Source: RPQJ01 sp963748985 (GTDB taxonomy: Bacteria > Pseudomonadota > Gammaproteobacteria > Steroidobacterales > Steroidobacteraceae). From it: a stretch of 64,000 nucleotides of DNA. The notes beneath the pieces are model-generated. The model had not been told where the DNA came from and did not search any database. It saw only the letters and a program-made list of their open reading frames with translations. Shown in pieces: positions 46,529 to 54,033 of this stretch. The position numbers and the translations under genes are program-made. How positions within the stretch are numbered: the stretch's first letter is position 1; each line of letters opens with the position of its first letter. The DNA lies in assembly GCA_963748985.1 (NCBI GenBank), contig CAVVKQ010000011.1, positions 124,001 through 188,000 of the forward strand, given 5' to 3'.

Positions 46529-46945
46529 TCAGGTGTCGCTTGCGACGCTGGGCAACGGATGTTGTCGTTCATAGCTGACGGTGAGCAGCTCCCAGACATG
46601 CCCGTCGGGTTGGTTCCAGTAGACGAGTTTGCCACCAAAGGCCGGATTGGTCCTGTAGTCGTCGGGGCCATGCGGCAAGCTGCGATATGGAATGCCGGCA
46701 GCCTTGATGCGCTCGAGTATCGCGTCGAACTCCTCCTCGCCCACCCTGAAGCAGTAGTGCTGTTGTGGGATGCTCCCCGTCCATTGGTCGAAGTCGATCG
46801 TAAGCCCTTCATTCACGTAGACGGGTGAGAATGGTCCGATGGGGCCTTGCTCTGCCCACGAAACGGCAAGCAGCTGCGCCAGCAACCTGGCCGCAGCAAT
46901 CCTGTCCTTCGCGGGAACGATCAAGTGGTCGAGGTGAGCTGGCAT
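46529..46945 (-). CDS. VOC fold protein
   Basis: A 138-residue protein starting MPAHLDHLIVPAKDRIAAAR, with VNEGLTIDFDQW and HYCFRVGEEEFDAILERIKAAG in the middle and GGKLVYWNQPDGHVWELLT at the end, the usual VOC closing motif. Ligand unknown. ATG 46945 is chosen from homology. Confidence 0.83.
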   Translation of the reverse strand: MPAHLDHLIVPAKDRIAAARLLAQLLAVSWAEQGPIGPFSPVYVNEGLTIDFDQWTGSIPQQHYCFRVGEEEFDAILERIKAAGIPYRSLPHGPDDYRTNPAFGGKLVYWNQPDGHVWELLTVSYERQHPLPSVASDT

Positions 46946-47033
46946 TGTGGGCTGCTGGTGATGCGCCAATGGACCCTGCACGTAGGTGTATGCGACGCTT
47001 TACGTTCGAAGTGAGTCGCCCGCAGCGGCCAGA

Positions 47034-47093
47034 GCGCCACACTCAGCGTCAGTTGCGGCGCAAGGCACCGTCAGCTGCACGCTGCTGTTGGGC
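47034..47093 (-). repeat. attC-like element B next to a DUF1801 gene
   Basis: Sixty bases, the classical size of a 59-base element. On the coding strand it begins GCCCAAC (47093-47087), 15 bases after the DUF1801 stop, and ends GTGTGGCGC. The halves CAGCGTGCAGCTGACGG and CCGCAACTGACGCTG pair with a few unpaired extra bases on one side, as in folded attC bottom strands. The far core has two mismatches to RYYYAAC. Confidence 0.5.
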
Positions 47094-47108
47094 GGCATTT
47101 TTGTAACG

Positions 47109-47489
47109 CTAAACCTTAGTGGGGTTGCCAAGAGTCTTGTTCAGTCTTACCGCCTCTGCAACAAGGAGGCGCACCTTGCTGCTGATCACTACGTCGTTCT
47201 CGTGCAGCTCGATTGTGGCCATCTCGTACTTTCCTCCAAGCTTCAGGCGCGAATCGATCTTGCGCAGACGCTTCCCTCGCCAGAAGCCGAACAGGACCCG
47301 ATGCTCTTCGGCGCGGATGAGGAGCACGGGGCCATTTGCCAGATACACCAGATTCCCCCATTTGATGACTTCATCCAGGGCGGCAGACTTGAGAACAACG
47401 CCTCGCAGCTTCTCTACCGCGAAGCGCTGCCACCCGGCAAGCGACGAAACGTAAGCGTCAGGGTTTGCTGGGGGAGTAGATTTCTTCAC
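47109..47489 (-). CDS. DUF1801 protein
   Basis: A 126-residue DUF1801 protein: VVLKSAALDEVIKWGNLVYLANG across two blocks and LFGFWRGKRLRKIDSRLKLG. ELHENDVVISSKVRLLVAEAV is the C-terminal helix. Function unknown. An attC-like palindrome follows its stop codon. Confidence 0.8.
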   Translation of the reverse strand: MKKSTPPANPDAYVSSLAGWQRFAVEKLRGVVLKSAALDEVIKWGNLVYLANGPVLLIRAEEHRVLFGFWRGKRLRKIDSRLKLGGKYEMATIELHENDVVISSKVRLLVAEAVRLNKTLGNPTKV

Positions 47490-47622
47490 TTCTGGCGGTG
47501 CCTGCGCAAGGACCCGTTACCCTGCCTGACGTCCGGCATCAGCGACGCCGAATTGGCTCGCACTCTGGCGAGCATAGCCGCGTCCGCACCCGGAACTGGC
47601 ACAGAGGTGAGCGGAGCGACTC

Positions 47623-47925
47623 TCAATCTTTCGGCAGCTCTCGGAGTTCAACAGTACCTCCGGCTTCGAAGACCGGATTTCCAGCAAGATACCTTGTCGC
47701 CTCATCGAGGCTTGAAGCTCTGATGCGCAAGAATCCAGAAACACCACCCGTTACAGCCACGGGCTCTCGACCTTTTTGGTAGAGCGCGCCAGTACCAATC
47801 GAGCTACCTCCATCGAAGCGCCCGGATGCCCGCAGCACGCCAAGGTAACGCTCCCACTGTACTTCACTCCCTGCAAGCTCGTGGTCCAGCGAGTCACCGT
47901 GCATCAGCAACAGGTATTCATTCAC
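47623..47925 (-). CDS. YCII-related protein (YciI/DGPF type)
   Basis: A 100-residue single-domain protein: MNEYLLLMHGDSLD at the start, LGVLRASGRFDGGSSIG in the middle and SSLDEATRYLAGNPVFEAGG at the end. This is the DGPF/YCII fold, found in anti-sigma-linked and catabolic contexts. Function unknown. Confidence 0.82.
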   Translation of the reverse strand: MNEYLLLMHGDSLDHELAGSEVQWERYLGVLRASGRFDGGSSIGTGALYQKGREPVAVTGGVSGFLRIRASSLDEATRYLAGNPVFEAGGTVELRELPKD

Positions 47926-48091
47926 GCGACCTCAACTCCTCTCTCGACGATCAATGCGAGATGCACTTTGTGCATGTGCCCCGGGGTGGCGATCCCTTGG
48001 TCGAACGTTCGAGCTGCTGAACGGTCTTTCTCAGATCCCCGTGCACGAACTCCGCGTTTCAGTTTAGCGGCACGCAGCCGCGTGGACATGC

Positions 48092-48637
48092 TCACACGAG
48101 CAGTCGGCCGCGAAAGCCCCTGGCTGCGTAGTACGACTGCGCGCCGTTGTGATAGACGAACACCTTGCCATAGCGGCGATCACAGAAGAGCGCTCCTCCG
48201 AGAGAGCGTACGCCCTGCGGTGTTGCCACCCAGCTGGATGTCTTCGTGTCGAACTCGCCAAGTTGCTGCAGCTCGCGATACTGCGTCTCATCGAGCAGGG
48301 TGATGCCCATCGCTGCCGCAACCTCGACTGCACTACCTGATGGCTTGTTCTCCTTCCGCGAGTCCAGTGCTGCGCGGTCGTAGCACAGACTCCTGCGCCC
48401 TGGCGGGCTCTCGGCGGAACAGTCGCAGAAGATGTACTGTCCCGTTGTATCGTCAAGGCCAACCACATCCGGTTCACCGCCAGACGCCTCCATTTCGCCA
48501 AGCGACCCGAGCGCCGCTCGGCCACCTTCGAGCTTTTCCAGGACCTTCTTCCAGGCGTGCCCCTTGTGTCGCAGTCGGTACTTCTCGAAGCGAACCTGCA
48601 GCGATCGAAGCAACTCATCCTGTGCTTGCGCCTTCAT
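48092..48637 (-). CDS. DUF4256 protein
   Basis: A 181-residue protein that fits DUF4256 throughout: LLRSLQVRFEKYRLRHKGH, MEASGGEPDVVGLDD, IFCDCSAESPPGRRSLCYD, and the C-terminal FCDRRYGKVFVYHNGAQSYY. Function unknown. It overlaps the upstream DUF1801 gene by one base (TGATG), so they form a two-gene operon. Confidence 0.87.
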   Translation of the reverse strand: MKAQAQDELLRSLQVRFEKYRLRHKGHAWKKVLEKLEGGRAALGSLGEMEASGGEPDVVGLDDTTGQYIFCDCSAESPPGRRSLCYDRAALDSRKENKPSGSAVEVAAAMGITLLDETQYRELQQLGEFDTKTSSWVATPQGVRSLGGALFCDRRYGKVFVYHNGAQSYYAARGFRGRLLV

Positions 48638-49059
48638 CAGCCTTGCCGTCCGTTCAAGGTGCGTGGGGTGAATTGGGTCGGCCCGTGTCGACTGACGTTC
48701 GAGCCACGCTTTGCGTTCTTGGCCAAGGTTGCCTTGAGACGCGCAGCTACGACCAGGGCAATGAGGTTGTGAGGGATTGGTTCATCGTACGAAAACTGCA
48801 GGTTGCCCTTGGGCCCGGCATACGCAGCAACCTTAGCCCGAACTTTGGGATCGGCGACTGGCGGGAAGAGTCCAATGTGCTTCTTGAACGCAGCGAAGTA
48901 GACCACGGCGCCGCCTTGGAATATTGCGGGCATTCGATAGCTGATGCGTTCTTCTGCGTCCGGAGCGGCGGAACGCACTGTCGCCCGTACGGCTTTCAGG
49001 ACTTTCTGAATCTCGGGCGGGAACGTTTCAATGTACTCATCGACGGTAGTCGCGACCAT
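48637..49059 (-). CDS. DUF1801 protein
   Basis: A 140-residue protein with VDEYIETFPPEIQKVLKAVR, SYRMPAIFQGGAVVYFAAFK and HIGLFPPVADPKV: a complete DUF1801 domain. ATG 49059 is chosen from homology. Function unknown; co-transcribed with the DUF4256 gene. Confidence 0.85.
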   Translation of the reverse strand: MVATTVDEYIETFPPEIQKVLKAVRATVRSAAPDAEERISYRMPAIFQGGAVVYFAAFKKHIGLFPPVADPKVRAKVAAYAGPKGNLQFSYDEPIPHNLIALVVAARLKATLAKNAKRGSNVSRHGPTQFTPRTLNGRQG

Positions 49060-49142
49060 GGCGTACTCCTTACCGCACTGTGCGGGATCATCTACGCACG
49101 ACGAGGCCCACCCGCTGAAACGCCTGGTTGGACGGAACTTTG

Positions 49143-49580
49143 TCATGGCGGCGGGTTCCGGCTTGCGCGAACTTCTTTCATTGACAGCTGTGGCAGGTCA
49201 TCCGTGATGTGGTCCCACGGGGCCCTGAATTCCACGTAGATGTGCTTGTCTGGCCTGATGTGGGGATCATCGTCGAGGGCGCCCGCTGGTATCTCGAACC
49301 AGGGCTCCCCGGTTCTTGATGGATTTGGCACCTGTGAGCCGCAGCGATTGCAGAAACTGGTGTCATATGGAGGAGGTGCCTCGCTGACCGGACGTTCGTA
49401 CGTCTTGATCAATTCCGCACCTTGAAGAAAGCGGAAATCCTCACGACGTACGCCAAGCCATGTGAGGTAGGCAGATCCGCTGACTTTTCGACAACGAGAG
49501 CAATGACAAAGCTCGAAAGGTCCGACCGCGCGTTCGATTTCGAATTTGACGCCACCACAGAGGCAGCTACCGCGGATCAT
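49143..49580 (-). CDS. GFA/CENP-V zinc-binding protein (intact)
   Basis: A 145-residue intact GFA protein. Zinc ligands are seen in GSCLCGGVKF, LCHCSRCRKVSGSAY and FCNRCGSQVP; GALDDDPHIRPDKHIYVE is the C-terminal signature. It may act on a glutathione adduct such as S-hydroxymethylglutathione, but most GFA proteins are uncharacterised. GTTGGAC (49127-49133), a core-site-like heptamer, lies 9 bases after its stop. Confidence 0.88.
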   Translation of the reverse strand: MIRGSCLCGGVKFEIERAVGPFELCHCSRCRKVSGSAYLTWLGVRREDFRFLQGAELIKTYERPVSEAPPPYDTSFCNRCGSQVPNPSRTGEPWFEIPAGALDDDPHIRPDKHIYVEFRAPWDHITDDLPQLSMKEVRASRNPPP

Positions 49581-49679
49581 TTCCCACCTCCTCTCCCATG
49601 CGGGTCAAGCACCCAGTGCCGTCCAGCGGTTGAGTTGACCGGCGCGCGAAGGCCGTACGCCTTGGCGCGACTGGCGAAA

Positions 49680-49749
49680 ATGTAACGCGTCCCGCCAACG
49701 GGGCCAAGGTGCCCTACGGGAGCGGATGCGCTGGCACGAGGAGTTAGGG
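49680..49749 (-). repeat. attC-like element C overlapping the DUF4188 stop
   Basis: Seventy bases. On the coding strand it begins CCCTAAC, whose TAA is the DUF4188 stop codon, and ends ACGCGTTACAT, close to the GCGTTAGRY ending of many attC sites. Internal halves (GCGCATCCGCTCCCG and CGGGACGC) pair imperfectly. It shares both ends and its exact length with the element at 43677-43746. Confidence 0.5.
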
Positions 49750-50223
49750 CGCGTTCTCGGCGAGGCCAAGCCTGCCCGCGGCCGATTGCTTGCCACCGAC
49801 CGCAGGCTCAAGGCGACCAGCGACTCCGAGCCCAAACGGTGGCATGTTTCCATAGAACGATTCATACGTGCCAGGGGCAGCGGCGTAAGTTTCGTGCCAG
49901 ATGCCAACGGAGCCGTTGTCGCCAACAGCCCTGTTGAATGCACGCCAAGCGGGAAGGTGCTGAGCGTTCTTGTTCTTCGCGTAGTCGAGGAGCTGATCCA
50001 TCGAGCGCCAGTACTGAACCATGATGGACGTTCGGGAGGTCCACATTTCGGCATGCAGCAGCCCAAGGTGCGGCTGTCCCCTGAGCTCACCGATCATGCG
50101 TGTCATTGCGGTGACGACGGGAAGCCACTTGTCGACGCGAAGTGGCCGATTGACTCGCATACCAATGAGGAACACCACGAACTCGCCATCGAGGGAAGCA
50201 GTGAGACGTTGGTTGCGATACAT
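49744..50223 (-). CDS. DUF4188 protein
   Basis: A 159-residue protein with the DUF4188 pattern EFVVFLIGMRVNRPLRVDKW, GELRGQPHLGLLHAEMW, VQYWRSMDQLLDYAKNKN, and GIWHETYAAAPGTYESFYGN. It is a ferredoxin-like family related to antibiotic monooxygenases, without known function. The last residues and stop lie in an attC-like element. Confidence 0.87.
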   Translation of the reverse strand: MYRNQRLTASLDGEFVVFLIGMRVNRPLRVDKWLPVVTAMTRMIGELRGQPHLGLLHAEMWTSRTSIMVQYWRSMDQLLDYAKNKNAQHLPAWRAFNRAVGDNGSVGIWHETYAAAPGTYESFYGNMPPFGLGVAGRLEPAVGGKQSAAGRLGLAENAP

Positions 50224-50302
50224 CGATCATGCACCCGAACGATTGATCCCATGCCGCGGAAGGTCAGGTCCATCGCGCCTGCAGCTCATGGATAGTCGCC
50301 AC

Positions 50303-50788
50303 TCAGCCGCGAAGCGCCGCCTCAATTGCACTGACGTCGATTTTTGTCATTTGCATCATCGCATCGAACGCTCGCTTGGCGGCAGCCGGGTCGGGGTCGG
50401 CAATGGCTCGAGTCAGTACTATGGGTGTTATCTGCCACGATAGCCCCCACCGGTCCTTGCACCAGCCGCAAGCGCTTTCCTGACCACCATTTCCAACGAT
50501 CGCGTTCCAGTAACGATCCGTTTCGGCTTGATCAGTGGTTGCCACCTGGAATGAAAACGCCTCGCTGTGCGTGAATGCAGGGCCACCGTTGAGTCCGAGA
50601 CATGGGATACCCATGACAGTGAAGTCCACGGTCAACACGTCTCCCTTCTTCCCCGAAGGAAAGTCTCCCGGCGCTCGGTACACGGCGCCGACGAACGAAT
50701 CTGGAAATGTGTCGGCGTAGAATCGTGCCGCTTCTTCAGCACCGCCGTTGTACCAGAGGCAAATCGTGTTCTTTGCTGGTGTTGCCAT
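50303..50788 (-). CDS. VOC protein of the PhnB / '3-demethylubiquinone 3-methyltransferase' family
   Basis: A 161-residue double-VOC protein with NTICLWYNGGAEEAARFYAD, VLTVDFTVMGIPCLGLNGGP and WCKDRWGLSWQITPIVL. The family name is historical; these proteins lack a methyltransferase fold, so no link to ubiquinone is implied. ATG 50788 is chosen from homology. Confidence 0.85.
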   Translation of the reverse strand: MATPAKNTICLWYNGGAEEAARFYADTFPDSFVGAVYRAPGDFPSGKKGDVLTVDFTVMGIPCLGLNGGPAFTHSEAFSFQVATTDQAETDRYWNAIVGNGGQESACGWCKDRWGLSWQITPIVLTRAIADPDPAAAKRAFDAMMQMTKIDVSAIEAALRG

Positions 50789-50892
50789 GTCAGCTCTCCA
50801 TTGGAACGGAAATTCCCGCGTCCTCAAACCGGCTCTACGGTACTCAGCTTTGGCGGCGAGCGACTGAACGGAGCGCGCCGTCCTCGGCGCCA

Positions 50893-51033
50893 CTAACAGG
50901 TCACCGTCATCAACAGGTCGTTGTCCGGCATGATCGTGATCCGAGTCTCTCCCTTCGCTTCGGCCTGCAGCCGGGCAATGTGGGGGACGCACCTGGCGCG
51001 TTTGGCCTTCGAGAAATCGTACTGCTTGCGCAT
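50893..51033 (-). CDS. Small BrnA/CopG antitoxin-like peptide, truncated
   Basis: A 46-residue frame starting MRKQYDFSKAKRARCV and continuing to GETRITIMPDND. This MxKxYDFSKAKR...TRITIR.DxD layout is seen in BrnA-type antitoxins and related ribbon-helix-helix proteins, but the helix that should follow is cut short by the stop. No toxin (BrnT-like) gene is next to it. Could be a remnant or a shortened solo protein. Confidence 0.5.
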   Translation of the reverse strand: MRKQYDFSKAKRARCVPHIARLQAEAKGETRITIMPDNDLLMTVTC

Positions 51034-51193
51034 GGAAACCGCACGAGGCGGGTCATTTCATTTTCTGGCACGAAACCGCAACGTCACAAATCGCAGCCGC
51101 GATGTGCTCGAACCCGGGACTCCCAGGTTCGCCCTCCAGTCCCCGCGCATCCGAAAATGAAAAGGCCCGCCGATTGGCGGGCCCATTCATTTT

Positions 51194-51267
51194 TGGCTGG
51201 GGGACTAGGATTCGAACCTAGGTTGACGGAGTCAGAGTCCGTAGTCCTACCGCTAGACGATCCCCCA
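51194..51267 (-). tRNA. tRNA-Gln (CTG)
   Basis: A 74-base tRNA including an encoded CCA end. Acceptor TGGGGGA pairs with TCCCCCA; the anticodon loop CTCTGAC in the stem ACGGA/TCCGT gives anticodon CTG, reading CAG. The T-arm contains GTTCGAATC. It lies downstream of rpsI and at the right edge of the accessory region. Confidence 0.95.
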
Positions 51268-51330
51268 AAGGAACCGTTGCGGGGATACCTGCGAGCAGCG
51301 CCCTGACCGCCGCTCGCACCCGCGCGCTGG

Positions 51331-51723
51331 TTAGCGCTTGGAGAACTGGGTTCCGCGACGTGCCTTGCGGAAGCCGACCTTCTTGCGTTCGACTTCACGC
51401 GCATCGCGCGTCACGAAGCCGGCAACGCGCAGCGGCCTGCGGAACGCTTCGTCGTATTCCATCAGCGCGCGCGTGATGCCGTGACGGATCGCGCCAGCCT
51501 GGCCGGTCATGCCGCCGCCAGCCACGTTCGCAACGACGTCGAAGCGATCGGCCATCTGCACGGTCTCGAGCGGCTGGCGCACGATCATGCGCGACGTCGT
51601 GCGACCGAAGAATTCTTCGATCGTGCGGCCGTTGATGTTGATCTTGCCGGTGCCCGGGCGCAGGTGTACGCGCGCCGTGGAGGACTTGCGGCGGCCGGTG
51701 CCGTAGTTGGTGTTTGCAGGCAT
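51331..51723 (-). CDS. rpsI: 30S ribosomal protein S9
   Basis: A 130-residue ribosomal protein. GTGRRKSSTARVHLRPGTGK at the start and the basic C-terminal tail ending KARRGTQFSKR, which reaches the P-site tRNA, are characteristic. It follows rplM by 13 bases as in nearly all bacteria; expression is presumably shared with rplM. Confidence 0.97.
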   Translation of the reverse strand: MPANTNYGTGRRKSSTARVHLRPGTGKININGRTIEEFFGRTTSRMIVRQPLETVQMADRFDVVANVAGGGMTGQAGAIRHGITRALMEYDEAFRRPLRVAGFVTRDAREVERKKVGFRKARRGTQFSKR

Positions 51724-51736
51724 GTGCTGTCAGGCC

Positions 51737-52165
51737 TCAGATATCGAGCGGCTTCGGCTGCTGCGCGGCGTGGGCATGCTTGTCGCCCGTCACCACGTGC
51801 AGCTTCTTGAACATGGCGCGGCCCAGCGGATTCTTGGGCAGCATGCCCTTGACCGCGAGTTCGATCACGCGCTCGGGACGCTGTTCGAGCATCTTGTCGA
51901 GCGTGCGGCTCTTGATGCCGCCGATCGCGCCGGTGTGCCAGTAGTACACCTTGTCCGTGAGCTTGTTACCGGTCACGGCGATCTTCTCGGCATTGATCAC
52001 GATGATGTGATCGCCGGTATCGACGTGCGGCGTGTACTGCGGCTTGTGCTTGCCGCGGAGGCGGAAGGCGAGCTGAGTGGCGAGGCGGCCGAGCGTTTTA
52101 CCGCTCGCATCCACCACAAACCAGTCACGCCGCACCTTCTCGGGGTGTGCGAAAACGGTGGTCAT
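51737..52165 (-). CDS. rplM: 50S ribosomal protein L13
   Basis: A 142-residue ribosomal protein with DWFVVDASGKTLGRLATQLA, VDTGDHIIVINAEKI and AVKGMLPKNPLGRAMFKKL, the conserved L13 blocks. First gene of the rplM-rpsI operon; it is divergent from coq7, whose promoter lies in the 183-base gap. Confidence 0.97.
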   Translation of the reverse strand: MTTVFAHPEKVRRDWFVVDASGKTLGRLATQLAFRLRGKHKPQYTPHVDTGDHIIVINAEKIAVTGNKLTDKVYYWHTGAIGGIKSRTLDKMLEQRPERVIELAVKGMLPKNPLGRAMFKKLHVVTGDKHAHAAQQPKPLDI

Positions 52166-52334
52166 CGGAAAGGCTCCAGGCCCTGTCTGCCATGCAGAGA
52201 GCCGCGAATTCTATCTCAGCGGTTCGACCAATGCAAAGCACTGGTTGCATGGGACTCGACCGTTCCGTCTCGCCCCACCGGGGGCGTGAGCGTGGAACCT
52301 AATTCCGGCCTAATTCCGGCCTTGTTCCGGCGAC

Positions 52335-52340
52335 TATACT
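52335..52340 (+). promoter_or_regulatory. -10 box close to the coq7 start (possible leaderless mRNA)
   Basis: TATACT ends 8 bases before ATG 52349, the distance expected between a -10 box and the transcription start. No Shine-Dalgarno fits. The -35 region is weak and lies in a short direct repeat of TAATTCCGGC (52300-52320). Confidence 0.5.
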
Positions 52341-52348
52341 GGGCACCC

Positions 52349-53008
52349 ATGAGCCCCCGGAACCCCGCCCCCGCCCGCCGCCTCAACCTGGCGGACCGCC
52401 TGATCCGGGAAATCGACCGTGGGCTGCGTACCGTGGCCGCCGCCAATGTTTCGGCGCGCCCGTTCCCCGGCCAGGGAGTCGAGGAGACCGTCCTGGACCA
52501 AGCCGGCCGGAAGCATGCCGCCGCGCTGATGCGGGTGAATCATGCGGGGGAAATCGCGGCCCAGGCCCTGTATCACGGACAGGCCGTGACAGCCCGCAAC
52601 CCGGTCGTCCGGGCACAGATGCTGGCGGCCGCGCGCGACGAAACCGACCATCTGGCCTGGTGCGAGCAACGCGTGAGGGAACTCGGCAGCCGGACGAGCC
52701 TGCTCGCTCCCGTCTGGTACGCGGGATCCTTTGCGATTGGCGTCCTGGCGGGTATCAGCGGAGACCGGACCAGCCTCGGTTTCGTCGAGGAAACCGAGAA
52801 GCAGGTGGTCGAGCACCTCGATTCGCACCTGCACGAACTGCCCCCCGGAGACGAGCGTTCCAGGCGAATCGTTGCGCAAATGAAGGCCGACGAGGATCGC
52901 CACGCAGACGAGGCCCGGAGCCAAGGCGCGATGGGTCTTCCCCGCCCGGTGCGTGCGCTTATGCGCCGTACAGCCCGACTGATGACACGGACCGCATACC
53001 GCCTGTGA
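52349..53008 (+). CDS. coq7: Coq7-type demethoxyubiquinone hydroxylase
   Basis: A 219-residue di-iron monooxygenase that hydroxylates C6 of the ubiquinone ring, replacing the flavoprotein UbiF of E. coli. The iron ligands come in ferritin-like order: NHAGEIAAQ, DETDHLAWCE, FVEETEKQVVEHL, and DEDRHADEA. With UbiH and the UbiI-like enzyme at 23-25 kb it gives a plausible full set of ring hydroxylases. The start is probably at or near the mRNA 5' end. Confidence 0.93.
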   Translation: MSPRNPAPARRLNLADRLIREIDRGLRTVAAANVSARPFPGQGVEETVLDQAGRKHAAALMRVNHAGEIAAQALYHGQAVTARNPVVRAQMLAAARDETDHLAWCEQRVRELGSRTSLLAPVWYAGSFAIGVLAGISGDRTSLGFVEETEKQVVEHLDSHLHELPPGDERSRRIVAQMKADEDRHADEARSQGAMGLPRPVRALMRRTARLMTRTAYRL

Positions 53009-53093
53009 GATCAGAAACTTGCGGCGTGGCGCGCCTTTATATTAAAAGCTTCGCAGCCTTTTGACATAAACGGGCGCTACACAGGAAGGGAGC

Positions 53094-53855
53094 ATGGAAA
53101 CCGGCGGCAGACCCCTGAGTGACATTCCAGCGATCAATCGCTTCCTGAGCTATTGCCGCATCCGGGCAGTACCGTCCAAAACGGTGCTCATCCACGCGGG
53201 TGACGTGCCCGACGTCCTCTACTACGTCGTCAAGGGCTCGGTGGAAGTCCTGATCGAGGACGAAGAAGGCAACGAGATGGTGCTGGCCTACCTGAACAAG
53301 GGCCAGTTCTTCGGTGAAATGGGCCTTTTCAACGAGCAACCTGCCCGCAGCGCCTGGGTGCGTACGCGTTCGCAGTGCGAACTCGCCGAGATGACCTACC
53401 CGCGCTTCCGGCAGATTGCGGCCGAGAGCCCTACCCTGCTGTTCGAGCTGGCCACGCAGCTGGCAAGCCGCCTCGATCGCACCAACCGCAAGCTGGGCGA
53501 CCTCGCTTTCGTCGACGTCACGGGCCGGGTCGCGCACGCGATCATGGACTTGTGCAACGAGCCGGACGCGATGACGCACCCGGAAGGCACGCAGATCAAG
53601 GTCAGCCGGCAGGAGCTTTCGCGCCTGGTCGGCTGCTCGCGCGAAATGGCGGGCCGCGTACTGAAAGTGCTCGAGGAGCAGGGCCTGCTTACCGCGCGCG
53701 GCAAGACGATGGTTGTGTACGGCGTGCGCCCCCGCCTGAAGGGCAAAGCAGCGGCAATGTCGCTCGCAGCTGGTAGCCCGGCCGGTCTGGCACTGCGCGC
53801 CAACAAGGCGACGACGGCACCGGACGACGATGAAGACGAGGACGAAGAAGATTGA
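53094..53855 (+). CDS. CRP/Vfr-type transcription regulator with an acidic tail
   Basis: A 253-residue regulator. The cyclic-nucleotide domain has FFGEMGLF (Gly74-Glu75) and RSAWVR (Arg85-Ser86), the cAMP-binding pairs of CRP. Thr130 is kept but the next residue is Asn131 in place of Ser/Thr. DLAFVDVTGRVAHAIMDLC and the helix-turn-helix SRQELSRLVGCSREMAGRVL (about 171-190) are close to Vfr. Beyond the normal CRP end (about 211) there are ~40 extra residues, finishing in DDDEDEDEED. cAMP is the likely ligand; the Asn change and tail could alter it. Confidence 0.88.
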   Translation: METGGRPLSDIPAINRFLSYCRIRAVPSKTVLIHAGDVPDVLYYVVKGSVEVLIEDEEGNEMVLAYLNKGQFFGEMGLFNEQPARSAWVRTRSQCELAEMTYPRFRQIAAESPTLLFELATQLASRLDRTNRKLGDLAFVDVTGRVAHAIMDLCNEPDAMTHPEGTQIKVSRQELSRLVGCSREMAGRVLKVLEEQGLLTARGKTMVVYGVRPRLKGKAAAMSLAAGSPAGLALRANKATTAPDDDEDEDEED

Positions 53856-53929
53856 ACTTTGTCTTGACCTCTCCCACTGACGAGGGAGAAGTCGGCCGCA
53901 AGGCAGGGTGAGAGCCTCTCACCCACAAG

Positions 53930-53958
53930 CACTCCCGCCGCGGCGGGAGTGTTTGTTT
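53930..53958 (+). terminator. Rho-independent terminator after the crp-like gene
   Basis: CACTCCCGCCG/CGGCGGGAGTG is a perfect 11-bp palindrome (53930-53951) followed by TTTGTTT. Upstream, 53867-53925 holds two further CTCTCCC/GGGAGA-type and CTCACCC/GGGTGAG hairpins. Confidence 0.75.
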
Positions 53959-53992
53959 CCGGGTCCGGTAACGCGCGGAACGCGCCCCCTTC

Positions 53993-54033
53993 CGACTAAC
54001 CCCTAACCCCTAACCCCTATCCCCTAGCCCCTT
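53993..54033 (-). repeat. GGGGTTA repeat with G-quadruplex potential, copy 2
   Basis: On the minus strand five GGGG runs are spaced by CTA, ATA, TTA, TTA, then TTAGTCGGA, matching the copy at 5439-5476 in unit and edge sequence. The rpe stop codon TAG lies in the first spacer, so the rpe mRNA enters the G-rich strand directly after translation ends and could form an RNA G-quadruplex. Confidence 0.8.

Noticed and set aside
48340..49239. 299-codon rightward frame
   Set aside because: Antisense to DUF4256 and DUF1801, both of which match known families.
50303..50788. Real ubiquinone 3-methyltransferase
   Set aside because: The family label is a misnomer; the protein has a VOC fold and no SAM-binding motif.
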